Source of the DNA: Streptomyces jeddahensis
Lineage (GTDB): Bacteria > Actinomycetota > Actinomycetes > Streptomycetales > Streptomycetaceae
Length of the DNA stretch: 39,904 nucleotides
Direction: 5' to 3'
Assembly: GCF_001642995.1 (NCBI RefSeq)
Contig: NZ_LOHS01000019.1
Coordinates: forward strand, 1 to 39,904
Shown: positions 19,341 to 26,683 of the stretch, in pieces
How the letters are laid out: every line of letters starts with the position of its first letter
Position numbering within the stretch: position 1 is the first letter of the stretch
Position numbers and translations under genes: made by a program
The notes under the pieces: generated by a model
The model's input: only the letters and a program-made list of their open reading frames with translations
Database searches by the model: none
What the model was told of the DNA's origin: nothing

Positions 19341-20777
19341 TCAGGCTCGGCGACGCGGTGCGGGCGTGGATCCGGGCTTGGGAACCGGCATGCTCGGGGC
19401 CGGCCCTGCGGGCAATCGCTGGGGGCCTTCGATGCGCTGCTGGAGCTCGGCGAGCTGGCCCGTGATGCAGCGGGCGTAGGTGGCGAGCAGGACGGGGACG
19501 CTGTTGCCGGCCCACTCGGCGACCTGGGCGGGTGGGATGCCGTGGTTGAGCCAGGTGGTCAGGCAGGTGTGGCGCAGGTCGTAGACGCGCTTGCCCACGG
19601 GTGACTCGTATTCGTGCTCTGGCAGGACCGCCTTGCGAGCCTTGTTCCAGGCGCGGCGGAAGACCGATCCGGCCAGCAGCCCGCCCTTCTCGCCGGGGAA
19701 GAAGAGGTCGCCCGGCTGGAGGCCGTCCCTTTTGATCAGGTCGCGGAGGACAGCGACGAGTGCCGGGTGGGCGGGGACGGGGCGGGTGTCGCCCTCGGCG
19801 CGGCCCTTGAGGTCGCGGGTCTCGTGGACGCGGCCGTCGTCGGTCCACTGGCTGCCGACCTCGGGCTCGGCGGTGTGGACGAGCAGTTCGCCCCAGCCCT
19901 CGGCGGGCAGTGTGGTGGCGCTGACGCGGAGGGCTACGGCCTCCTCCGGCCGCAGTCCGGCGTAGTAGAGGGTGGCGAAGAAGGCGTGGAGGCGGTGGCC
20001 GGTGCGGGGGCGGTCGGCGATCCAGGCCAGGAGGCGGGCGACCTGACCCGGGTTGAGCAGCGACCGCTTGTCGACGGCCTCGGCCACCTTGGGGGCGGCG
20101 CCTTCCTCCTTGCCCTTGGGGAGCGGGTTGGCGGTGAGGATCTTCTGCCGGACGGCGTACTTCATCGCCACGTTGAGGATCCGCTGCTCGCGCTTGACGG
20201 AGCTGGCGGCGGCCGGGCTGCCGTCCAGAAGTGTGTCGAGCGCTTGCAGGACGGCGTCGACGCGTTTGGTGTCCTCCCAGGCCGTCATGGGCAGGGAGTT
20301 GCGGGCTATCCACGACAGGACGGTGCGGACTTCGGGCGGCGCCTCGTCGCGTCGGAGCTTGTTGAAGGCGTACTCGCGCAGGGCCCGGCGTACGTCGATG
20401 GGGTCGAAGCGGTCCGGGAGTTCGGTGCGGAGCAATGCGAGGGTGACCTTGGTGAGGGCCTTGGCGGTGTTCTTGCGGTTGTTGGCCGAGATGCGCGGCC
20501 ACTTCATGTCGACGTACTGGAGGGCGAATTCGTAGTTGGTGGCCTCAGAAGCGGAGGTGGCGTGTGAGACCGGCAGGCCGGTGTCCATGTCGAATGGTTC
20601 ACCGTTGTTCGCGGCTACGCGCAGCGTTGCGCGGAAGGATTCGGCGAGCGCGCTCGTGGCATAACTCTGGCCGTGACGCCTTCCGTTGACGGACCACCGG
20701 ACGGTGTAGCTGGTCTTGCGCTTTCCCCTGTAGATCTCCGTGTCGTAGAAGCGGACCTTGTAGGACCGGTTGCTCAA
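19341..20777 (-). CDS. int: Tyrosine recombinase / integrase
   Basis: 478-aa site-specific integrase. The catalytic domain has box I GLRPEEAVAL (Arg), a Lys in the following strand region (DLKGRAEG), box II YDLRHTCLTTWL (Arg; the usual first His is Tyr here), EWAGNSV (His/Trp position) and the nucleophile in LLATYARC. The N-terminal SAM-like domain (~100-180) binds core sites, and a basic arm-binding region opens the protein. It should integrate and excise the element at a tRNA-type att site. The start is TTG at 20777 and overlaps the stop of the excisionase gene (TTGA), which implies coupled translation. The C-terminal tail is Pro-rich. Confidence 0.93.
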   Translation of the reverse strand: MSNRSYKVRFYDTEIYRGKRKTSYTVRWSVNGRRHGQSYATSALAESFRATLRVAANNGEPFDMDTGLPVSHATSASEATNYEFALQYVDMKWPRISANNRKNTAKALTKVTLALLRTELPDRFDPIDVRRALREYAFNKLRRDEAPPEVRTVLSWIARNSLPMTAWEDTKRVDAVLQALDTLLDGSPAAASSVKREQRILNVAMKYAVRQKILTANPLPKGKEEGAAPKVAEAVDKRSLLNPGQVARLLAWIADRPRTGHRLHAFFATLYYAGLRPEEAVALRVSATTLPAEGWGELLVHTAEPEVGSQWTDDGRVHETRDLKGRAEGDTRPVPAHPALVAVLRDLIKRDGLQPGDLFFPGEKGGLLAGSVFRRAWNKARKAVLPEHEYESPVGKRVYDLRHTCLTTWLNHGIPPAQVAEWAGNSVPVLLATYARCITGQLAELQQRIEGPQRLPAGPAPSMPVPKPGSTPAPRRRA

Positions 20778-20974
20778 GCGTGGTCCTCGCAGTCGGTCAG
20801 CCAGTTCTCGTAGTCACTGCGGCGGATGCGCAAAGCGCCGTTGGGAATGCGTATGCAGCGCGGGGCTGTGCCCTTCTTCCGCCAGTCGTAGAAGGTGGAG
20901 CTGGAGATGCGGAGGTCGTCGCAGAACTCTTCGACCGTGAGTTTGTCGGTGGGGCGGCGGGGCGGAGACGTCAA
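20774..20974 (-). CDS. xis: Excisionase-like helix-turn-helix protein
   Basis: 66-aa small DNA-binding protein. The motif LTVEEFCDDLRISSSTFYDWRKKGTAPRCIRIPNGALRIRRSDYENWL is the MerR/Xis-type winged HTH (helix_turn_helix_17 style) used by recombination directionality factors. The TTG start at 20974 has AAGGA 8 bases upstream (AAGGAACACCGC), and the upstream extension of the open frame is not protein-like. It overlaps int by 4 bases, the standard xis-int arrangement of actinomycete integrative elements. It controls excision versus integration by bending the att DNA (family knowledge). Confidence 0.88.
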   Translation of the reverse strand: MTSPPRRPTDKLTVEEFCDDLRISSSTFYDWRKKGTAPRCIRIPNGALRIRRSDYENWLTDCEDHA

Positions 20975-21122
20975 GCGGTGTTCCTTGGGCAGGGGGCGGG
21001 GCTGTCCTGCATTTGCGCCGGGTCGGTGCGAAAGGCAGGCGGACTGTGGAGTTGCCAGTCGATAGCGGCGTGGATCCGTGGGCAGGGTCAGCACCTCGAT
21101 TGGCACCACAACTATCCAGAGA

Positions 21123-21253
21123 ATCGCCGGTTTCGCTAACCGGCGATCGTCGTCTATATTGCGCTCGCGCGGTTCGCCGCGAAGCGGTTGCGCAGGGGCG
21201 GGAAGTACCGAAAACCGGCACATCAATCGACTATTTCGTCAACCGGCGATCGT
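21123..21253. promoter_or_regulatory. Repeated AACCGGCGATCGT operator region upstream of xis-int
   Basis: The 538-bp region between xis (-) and the replication gene (+) (20,975-21,512) has no gene. It contains a perfect inverted repeat ATCGCCGGTT (21123-21132) / AACCGGCGAT (21138-21147). An exact 13-bp direct repeat AACCGGCGATCGT occurs at 21138-21150 and again at 21241-21253, with a partial AACCGGC at ~21213. A TATATT hexamer lies at ~21154, close to the first copy. This suggests a regulator binding site governing the xis-int and rep promoters, or iterons of a replication/transfer origin. Confidence 0.65.
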
Positions 21254-21512
21254 GCCCTAAAGTTTTGGGACCGCCTTCTACCGCCTTCTCTCGGCACCCT
21301 TTCTGCCGTGAGAGATGTCGCGGGATAGGGCTGGACTTGCGCGGCCCGGGTGTGGCTATGTGTTGACGGCACCCCCGGAAAGCGCGAGCGGCCACCAGTG
21401 CGCCACGCGCCGTCGGCCGGTCAACTCCCCCACCCCTGATGCCCGTACCGCCACGACGACGGTGAGCCGTGGGTTCCCCGCCCACCTGCAACCGAGTGAG
21501 GAACCGCCCCTC

Positions 21513-22433
21513 TTGGCCCGAATCCGCACCATCAAGCCCGAAGCCTTCGTCTCCGAGTCCCTGGCCGCCGTCTCCCTGACCGCCGAGCGCACCTTCATCG
21601 GCCTGCTCACCCAGGCCGACGACCAGGGCCGCCACCGCGACCACGCCGCGATCATCGCGGGACAACTGTGGGTACTGCGCCCAGAACACGGGCCCTCGGA
21701 CGTCGAGACGGACCTCGCCCAGCTCGCCGACGCCGGACTGATCTGCCGCTACACGGGGCTGGACGACAAGCGGTACCTACACATCGTCACCTGGAGCCGA
21801 CACCAGAAGATCAACCGGCCCAGCAAGAGCCGCCTCCCCGCCTGCCCGCACCACGACACCCCGGCCGCCGGAGCCACGCCAAGCCCCACGGGGGTCGGCT
21901 TCACGGAGCCCTCCGTGCCGCCTCACGCAGCCCTCCGTACAAACGCACGCGAGATGCGCGAGCCCGCACCGAATCCTGGCACCGATAACGAATCCGCAGG
22001 TCAGGACGGGTTCACGGAGCCCTCCATGAGGGCTCACGGAGGACGCCCGGAGCCGCAGGTGAAACCTCACGGTACGGATCTAGGACCTAGGATCATGGAC
22101 CTAGGAAGTACCCCTTCGGGGGGCGCGAGCGCCCGCACACGCGACACCGTCTCGGCCCGCCAGCTGATCGCCGAGTACGTCGCTGCCTGCGCCCACCGCC
22201 CACCAGCCGGCGTCCTGGACCATCTCGGCCGGGAAGTGCGCAAGATGCTCGACGAGGGCATCGCCCCCGCCCACATCCGGGCCGGACTCGAACGCCACCG
22301 GGCCAAGGGCCTGCATCCCAGCACCTTGCCGAGTCTCGTCCACGAGGCCATGAACGCCGCGCCCGTGCCGGTCGGCCACACGCCGTGGACGAACCCCAGC
22401 GACATCGACGCCGCCTACGGAGGTGACCTCTGA
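21513..22433 (+). CDS. Replication-type DNA-binding protein of an integrative element/phage
   Basis: 306-aa protein. The N-terminus ARIRTIKPEAFVSESLAAVSLTAERTFIGLLTQADDQGRHRDHAAIIAGQLW, followed by DVETDLAQLADAGLICRYTGLDDKRYLHIVTW, is the winged-helix N-domain of actinophage/ICE replication-initiation-associated proteins. The middle is Pro/Gly-rich and low complexity; the C-terminus has a short helical region (VLDHLGREVRKMLDEGIAPAHIRAGLERH). The TTG start at 21513 has GAGGAA 9 bases upstream; upstream residues in frame are Pro/Arg-rich and not conserved-looking. It overlaps the truncated ATPase downstream, as in complete elements where this gene precedes a DnaC-like ATPase. Confidence 0.75.
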   Translation: MARIRTIKPEAFVSESLAAVSLTAERTFIGLLTQADDQGRHRDHAAIIAGQLWVLRPEHGPSDVETDLAQLADAGLICRYTGLDDKRYLHIVTWSRHQKINRPSKSRLPACPHHDTPAAGATPSPTGVGFTEPSVPPHAALRTNAREMREPAPNPGTDNESAGQDGFTEPSMRAHGGRPEPQVKPHGTDLGPRIMDLGSTPSGGASARTRDTVSARQLIAEYVAACAHRPPAGVLDHLGREVRKMLDEGIAPAHIRAGLERHRAKGLHPSTLPSLVHEAMNAAPVPVGHTPWTNPSDIDAAYGGDL

Positions 22434-22738
22434 CCGCCACCCTCACCCGAGAGCCTCGCCAGGTCGGTCCGCTCGCCAACCGGCTCAACACCATCCTGGC
22501 CAGCCGCGGCATCGACCCCCGCGTCACAGCCGAGGAACCGCCGCCCGAGCCCGTCACGGCACTGGAACTCGCGGACGCCCGGATCCCCGCCCGCTATCCG
22601 GCAGTTTTCGTGTCGGCGTACGCCGGGACGGGCGCCGTGGCGCCCAAACGGAGATCAACACCCCCACCTCAGCACCAGCAAGTTGTACCGGGAGTAGCGG
22701 GAGAGGGGGCATTTGACCCGGCGGGCGCTGATCCGTGA
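22430..22738 (+). pseudogene. Truncated DnaC/IstB-type replication ATPase
   Basis: This frame begins with CTG at 22430, placed 5 bases after GGAGGT and overlapping the upstream TGA. It encodes TREPRQVGPLANRLNTILASRGIDPRVTAEEPPPEPVTALELADARIPARY, the N-terminal segment that normally precedes the AAA+ domain of element-borne helicase-loader ATPases. After ARIPARY (~22,600) the reading becomes unrelated and stops at residue 102. No Walker A motif is present. The break therefore marks a deletion junction that removed the ATPase core. A rare CTG start is inferred because no other start is available in frame. Confidence 0.65.
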
Positions 22739-22859
22739 GCGCCGAGCCGGCAGCATGCGGTCTGCCTCCGGCGAACTGGTGTTCCGTCGACGTGGACCGC
22801 ATCCACTGGCCCTGCTCCGTCGACCACTTTTCTCCACTCGGGTCGTCGCACGAAGTCCT

Positions 22860-22879
22860 GGCAAGTTTCGGCAAGTTCC
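22860..22879 (+). promoter_or_regulatory. Tandem GGCAAGTT motif upstream of the 76-aa/DUF6879/XRE genes
   Basis: GGCAAGTT occurs twice, at 22860-22867 and 22870-22877, with a 10-bp period. This is about one helical turn. The site lies 70-88 bases before the ATG at 22948. A related site lies at 24548 upstream of the next transcription unit. It is a candidate operator for the XRE-DUF5753 regulator encoded here. Confidence 0.5.
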
Positions 22880-22947
22880 TGGCTTGAGGGCTCAGTCGGG
22901 GGCAAGCTCTGGCACAGAGATCGTTACCGGCATCCGAGGAGGACATC

Positions 22948-23178
22948 ATGGCCCTGCGCAAGCTCGGCAAGGACCCGGAGAGTCCCAGTGGCGGCTCGCC
23001 CACCATCTACCTCGACGAGGAGAAGGACAGCTACCTCGTGCAGGGATGGAAGGTGGAGGACGCCGAGCGTCTCGGACAAATGGACATCCCCGGCCACGAG
23101 TCGGTGGTGGAAATCCCTCGGCGCATGGTGCAGTTCTTCCTGGAGGTGATGAAGGATGACGAGGCCCCCGACGTTTGA
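22948..23178 (+). CDS. Small conserved protein upstream of DUF6879
   Basis: 76-aa acidic protein I recognise as a recurrent Streptomyces hypothetical but cannot name. The core is GSPTIYLDEEKDSYLVQGWKV and ends HESVVEIPRRMVQFFLEVMKDDEAPDV. It has no membrane segment. ATG 22948 has GAGGA 5 bases upstream. Its 3' end overlaps the DUF6879 start by 23 bases, so the two are translated together. With the XRE-DUF5753 gene downstream it forms a three-gene unit common in accessory regions of the genus. The function is unknown; a partner or antagonist of the DUF6879 protein is possible. Confidence 0.75.
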   Translation: MALRKLGKDPESPSGGSPTIYLDEEKDSYLVQGWKVEDAERLGQMDIPGHESVVEIPRRMVQFFLEVMKDDEAPDV

Positions 23179-23668
23179 GGAGCTGTTCCGCGACTGCCAG
23201 AGGACGGCTGTCCATCTGGAGATGCGCGACGCCTACATGAAGTCGGACCCGGCCTTCATCGACTGGAAGGCCGGTGTGGTCCTCGATCCCGCCGAGCGCT
23301 GGGCTGACTGGCACGCCATCGTCACGGAGGCGACCGCGCGAGGCGTCGAGGTTCGTCGCGCCCGCGTCATGTCGACACCGGTCAGCGAGTACATCCGCTT
23401 CGAGTACGCCGTGACCGATGGGTTGAACATCGCTGCCGGCGAAGAGGTGCGTTGGCTCTCGCGCCGCAACGCGACCGATATCGCGCTGCCGGGCAACGAC
23501 TTCTGGCTGTTCGACTCCAGCCTCGTCCTCGTCAACCACTTCGACGGCGAGGGCGAGAACATGGAGGTGGAACTCACAGAGGACGCTGAGGTGGCGAAGC
23601 TCTGCGAATCTGCCTTCGATGCCGTGTGGAAGCGGGCGACACCTCACGCACAGTTCGAGCTGGCCTGA
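23156..23668 (+). CDS. DUF6879 family protein
   Basis: 170 aa, the normal length for the family. Hallmarks are TFEELFRDCQRTAVHLEMRDAY near the N-terminus, IDWKAGVVLDPAERWADWHAIVTEATARGVEVRRARVMS, and the central NDFWLFDSSLVLVNHFDGEG. No catalytic motif is evident and the biochemical function of DUF6879 is not established. It overlaps the preceding 76-aa gene and is followed after 27 bp by the XRE-DUF5753 regulator; this order is repeated in many streptomycetes. Cytoplasmic. Confidence 0.85.
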   Translation: MTRPPTFEELFRDCQRTAVHLEMRDAYMKSDPAFIDWKAGVVLDPAERWADWHAIVTEATARGVEVRRARVMSTPVSEYIRFEYAVTDGLNIAAGEEVRWLSRRNATDIALPGNDFWLFDSSLVLVNHFDGEGENMEVELTEDAEVAKLCESAFDAVWKRATPHAQFELA

Positions 23669-23695
23669 TAGCTCGAACAGCATCCTCGCACCGAC

Positions 23696-24541
23696 ATGAC
23701 ATCACCCTCTTCGAGCGTCCATGAAGCCCGCAAGGCGCTCGGGCAACGCCTCGCCGAGATCCGGAAAGCAGCCGGACTCACCAAGCGAGCACTGGCCCAC
23801 AGCCTGGGTTGGCATGAGTCGAAGGCTTCGCGCTTCGAGAGCGGCGCCCGCGCGCCCTCAGAGCGCGACCTTCGCGACTGGTGTTCCGCGTGCGGCGCGG
23901 AGAGTGAGGCAGAGGACCTCGTCTCGACAGCCCGCGGAATTGAGGGCATGTATGTCGAGTGGCGCAAGATGGAGCGCCATGGGCTCAAGTGGGCGCAGGA
24001 GTCCGTCGTTCCCCTGTGGGAGCGCACCGAGCGCTTTCGTATTTACTCGCCGTGGCTCATCCCCGGCCCCGTCCAGACGGCCTCGTACATCACCGCGCTT
24101 CTGACCTCCATTCGTGACCGCCGAGGACTCATCGACGATGTGCCGGCTGCCGTCAAGGTGCGCGTGGAAAAGCAACAGGTCGTCTACGGGAACCACAAGT
24201 TCGCCATCCTCCTGGAAGAAAGCGTTCTGCGGTACCGCATCGGCGGCACCGACGTGATGGCTGGCCAACTCGGCTATCTCCTCGGCGTCATGGCGCTCCC
24301 GTCGGTGAGCATCGGCATCATCCCCCAGGACGCCGACCGCTCTGGCCTCTGGCCCGTCGAGGGATTCTTCCTCTACGACGACGATTTGGTGAACGTAGAG
24401 TTGATCTCGGCACATCTCACCGTCGTCCAGAAGCACGAACTTGCCATGTATGCCAAGACGTTCACCGAGCTGGCCGAACTTGCCGTCTACGGCCCTGCAG
24501 CGCGTGAACTCATCACCGCTGCCATCGAATCTCTAGGGTGA
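23696..24541 (+). CDS. XRE-family regulator with DUF5753 domain
   Basis: 281-aa regulator. The N-terminal HTH (KALGQRLAEIRKAAGLTKRALAHSLGWHESKASRFESGARAPSERDLRDW, residues ~10-60) binds DNA. The C-terminal DUF5753 domain (from FRIYSPWLIPGPVQTASYITALL, through ILLEESVLRYRIGG, to MAGQLGYLLGVMALPSVSIGIIPQ) is the presumed ligand or partner-sensing half. Paralogues of this type are numerous in Streptomyces and influence development (WhiJ-like). The nearby GGCAAGTT motifs on both sides of the unit suggest autoregulation. The RBS is weak. It is followed by a 95-bp promoter region. Confidence 0.9.
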   Translation: MTSPSSSVHEARKALGQRLAEIRKAAGLTKRALAHSLGWHESKASRFESGARAPSERDLRDWCSACGAESEAEDLVSTARGIEGMYVEWRKMERHGLKWAQESVVPLWERTERFRIYSPWLIPGPVQTASYITALLTSIRDRRGLIDDVPAAVKVRVEKQQVVYGNHKFAILLEESVLRYRIGGTDVMAGQLGYLLGVMALPSVSIGIIPQDADRSGLWPVEGFFLYDDDLVNVELISAHLTVVQKHELAMYAKTFTELAELAVYGPAARELITAAIESLG

Positions 24542-24547
24542 ATGCCC

Positions 24548-24567
24548 GGCAAGTTCCGGCACACTCG
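24548..24567 (+). promoter_or_regulatory. GGCAAGTTCCGGCA motif upstream of the 24,637 operon
   Basis: GGCAAGTTCCGGCAC lies 7 bases after the XRE stop and ~90 bases before the next ATG. It shares GGCAAGTT-YCGGCA with 22860-22873. A weaker relative, GGCAAGTACGGGCAAG, occurs at ~24644 just inside the next gene. Confidence 0.45.
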
Positions 24568-24636
24568 TGGAGCCCCACCCAACTCCCTTCCTAGCTTTAT
24601 AGGCACGGCTGAAAGCGTGCTCCGGAGGGGCCAGTG

Positions 24637-25023
24637 ATGACTTTGGCAAGTACGGGCAAGACGTTCGAGACGGCCGAGGATACTGAAGGCGACGAGGCGC
24701 CCATCGACGTAGAGGCGATCTCCTCGCAGACAAATTCCGTCCTCGGCCTGGAAATGGGCACCACGACCCGCGAGGCGATGGACAGGCAGCTGCCGACCAT
24801 CGCCGGTCACTTGAATCGGTTGCTCCGCGAGGACTTGGGCGCCGGCTATGACAGCGAGGTGCGGCAGCTCCTACGCGAGGGAACCAGGTTGGTCGACCTC
24901 ACGAACCGGCGGACCACCCAGACGCCTACCTTCGGTACCTACCTGTATCTCCGCGATGTCGCCCTTCTGACTCGGCGGCTGCTGTGGGTCTATGCCGAGC
25001 GGAACGGGCTGGATGCCCCGTGA
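24637..25023 (+). CDS. Hypothetical helical protein
   Basis: 128-aa, mostly helical protein: an acidic disordered N-terminus (ETAEDTEGDEAPIDVE) followed by LPTIAGHLNRLLREDLGAGYDSEVRQLLREGTRLVDL and YLYLRDVALLTRRLLWVYAERNG. It recalls DUF6415-type streptomycete proteins, but I am not certain. ATG 24637 is chosen (GGAGGGG 6 bases upstream); GTG 24634 is too close to the RBS. The stop overlaps the GTG of the NUDIX gene (GTGA), so it begins a four-gene overlapping operon. Confidence 0.7.
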   Translation: MTLASTGKTFETAEDTEGDEAPIDVEAISSQTNSVLGLEMGTTTREAMDRQLPTIAGHLNRLLREDLGAGYDSEVRQLLREGTRLVDLTNRRTTQTPTFGTYLYLRDVALLTRRLLWVYAERNGLDAP

Positions 25024-25562
25024 GCGTCAGGGACGACCAGATCGTTCGGGAACTCTCCCATTACCTCCACGAGCACCCTGCCGACAGGATGGCGCTGCTG
25101 CCGGTCTACGACGCGGCCCGCGACCACTCGCAGCGCCGCGCCTGCACCCACGGCCGTCGCTGCCCCGTCGTGGTGACGGGAGCCGTCGTCCTCGACGAGC
25201 GCCATCGCGTCCTGTGCCTGCGGCACGAGGGAGGCTATGCCCTCGCGGAAGCGGAGCCAGAGGACGCGGACGACTCCCTCAGCGAGGCGGCCCTGCGCCT
25301 GCTGGCAGAGGAAGCCGGCATCCGGGACGTATGGACGCAGCCCGGCGCAGAGGGGCCCTTCCTGGTAGACGTGACCCGGCCGGGGCAGCACACATACGGG
25401 CCCCGCCTCAGGGTCGGCATCCGCTACCTCTTCCGGGCCCACTCGGGCGCGGTCTTCCCTTCAATGATCGAAACGGGCGCAGCGGCCTGGGTGCCCCTCA
25501 CCGAGATAGGCATCCCGTCGGTCCGCAGTCGCCTGGAGCGTCACCTGATCGGAAACCGATGA
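25020..25562 (+). CDS. NUDIX-fold protein with degenerate NUDIX box
   Basis: 180 aa. A fold with VTGAVVLDERHRVLCLRHEGGYALAEAEPEDADDSLSEAALRLLAEEAGI matches NUDIX hydrolases. In the box (GX5EX7REUXEEXGU) the Gly is Glu, the first Glu is Asp and RE is RL; only the later EE and the GI end are kept. Loss of the RE glutamate normally impairs Mg2+-dependent hydrolysis of nucleoside-diphosphate-X compounds, so catalysis may be altered or lost. An N-terminal helical region includes a short Cys/His-containing segment (RRACTHGRRCP). GTG 25020 overlaps the previous stop, and its own stop overlaps the 28-aa peptide start. Confidence 0.8.
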   Translation: MSVRDDQIVRELSHYLHEHPADRMALLPVYDAARDHSQRRACTHGRRCPVVVTGAVVLDERHRVLCLRHEGGYALAEAEPEDADDSLSEAALRLLAEEAGIRDVWTQPGAEGPFLVDVTRPGQHTYGPRLRVGIRYLFRAHSGAVFPSMIETGAAAWVPLTEIGIPSVRSRLERHLIGNR

Positions 25563-25645
25563 GCCCTCGCCACGAACAAATCGCCTACGCGGTAAGCCTC
25601 CTCGCACTCGGCGGCTCGCTCCTGCTCGGCATATGGAGGGGCTGA
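25559..25645 (+). CDS. 28-aa single-helix membrane peptide
   Basis: Tiny gene with ATGA overlap to the NUDIX stop and TGATG overlap to the next gene. The product has a short polar N-terminus (MSPRHEQ), then one hydrophobic segment (YAVSLLALGGSLLLGIW), and ends with Arg-Gly. Coupled translation on both sides argues that it is a real gene. There is no independent Shine-Dalgarno, so expression would depend on coupling. The function is unknown; a membrane anchor or small regulator for its neighbours is possible. Confidence 0.6.
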   Translation: MSPRHEQIAYAVSLLALGGSLLLGIWRG

Positions 25646-25890
25646 TGTACGAGCGCAGGATCAAGGAGCCGCCCTCCATACCGCCTCCGCCTCGCGGAAC
25701 CGTAGGCAGCAACCGGCCACCGAGCGATGTCCGCATCGGTGACTTCATCTACCTCGCCGGCGCGTACCAGCGAGTCCGGGACATGCGCTCGGCCGGCACC
25801 GCAGCCCACCGCGTACTGATCTTTGCCGGGCGGGAGCCCTGGATCATGCGAGAAGCCCGGATCACATACCGGCCCATCGACTTCCGCTGA
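25645..25890 (+). CDS. Hypothetical protein (81 aa)
   Basis: 81-aa basic protein: a Pro-rich N-terminus (RIKEPPSIPPPPRG) followed by DVRIGDFIYLAGAYQRVRDMRSAGTAAHRVLIFAGREPWIMREARITYRPIDFR, probably a small beta-rich domain. I recognise it as a Streptomyces accessory hypothetical with no assigned function. ATG 25645 is chosen since GGAGGGG lies 4-5 bases upstream and it overlaps the preceding stop (TGATG). A start at 25633 has no RBS. It ends the overlapping four-gene operon; a 59-bp gap leads to dapF. Confidence 0.65.
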   Translation: MYERRIKEPPSIPPPPRGTVGSNRPPSDVRIGDFIYLAGAYQRVRDMRSAGTAAHRVLIFAGREPWIMREARITYRPIDFR

Positions 25891-25949
25891 CCGCGCCCGG
25901 TTCAGGCGTCGCATCGTCACTCTCACCTCACCATGCGAGGAGCTTTGCC

Positions 25950-26683
25950 ATGCGCTTTCGCAAGATCCATGGCGCCGGAAACGACTTCGTCCTGCTGTCC
26001 GACTTCGCCCCGGAAGGCGACAAGGAGTGGCCGCGATCAGCACCAGCCCCGCCCTCCTCGAAGTCACCTGCTTCAACGCTGACGGCTCGATCGCCACCAT
26101 GTGCGGCAATGCCCTGCGGTGCTCCGCCTGGGCCGCTCACCGTGATCACGGCTTCCAGCAGATGAGGCTCCGTATGGCCGGCGTGGAGCACGAGGCGATC
26201 GTGTCCGACGACTCCGTGTGGGTCACAGCCGAGGTGGGCGCAGTTCTCCCCCGGCGTTTACAGACCGTCATCAACGGTCGGCCGACTTGGTTCGACAGCG
26301 CCCACACCGGCACGGAACACGTCGTGGCCATCGTGGACGACGTAGACGCCATCGACGCAGTCCTGGTCGGGCGCCTCATCCGCCACCACGCCGACCTTGC
26401 CCCACTGGGGACGAACGTCAACTTCGTCCAGTCCGCCGGCCACCAGGCGCTGAAGGTCCGCACCTACGAACGCGGCGTCGAGGCGGAAACCCTGTCGTGC
26501 GGAAGCGGGGCAGTCGCAGCCGTTGTCGTCGCCACCATGCGCGGACTGGTGGCGCGACGCCCCGTCACAGTCCACAACCGCGCCGGTCAGCCGCTCACCG
26601 TCCGGCCGCACGACGACCGGCCGAACCGAACTCACTGGGTCGGCGGCCCGGTCACCAACACCTTCGAAGGAGTACTCGCATGA
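25950..26683 (+). pseudogene. dapF: Diaminopimelate epimerase (dapF) homologue with internal deletion and frameshift
   Basis: The 5' part in one frame is MRFRKIHGAGNDFVLLSDFAPEGDKEW, the canonical DapF N-terminus. Coding resumes in another frame from about 26,030 with STSPALLEVTCFNADGSIATMCGNALRC, carrying catalytic Cys 1 in MCGN. It continues to TYERGVEAETLSCGSGA (Cys 2) and the C-terminus. Between the two parts the expected CDRxxGxGADG segment (about 20 residues) is missing and the frames do not match. The original enzyme would invert L,L-DAP or another amino acid. GAGG at 25938 precedes the ATG at 25950. The stop overlaps the ligase start (ATGA). As written it cannot give one full protein; a sequencing error could mimic this. 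Confidence 0.75.

Noticed and set aside
22655..22905. Small reverse open frames between the ATPase fragment and the 76-aa gene
   Set aside because: No RBS or family resemblance; they overlap the putative promoter and operator.
25950..26683. Programmed frameshift in dapF
   Set aside because: No slippery heptamer is visible, and about 20 expected residues are missing as well, which a frameshift alone cannot explain.
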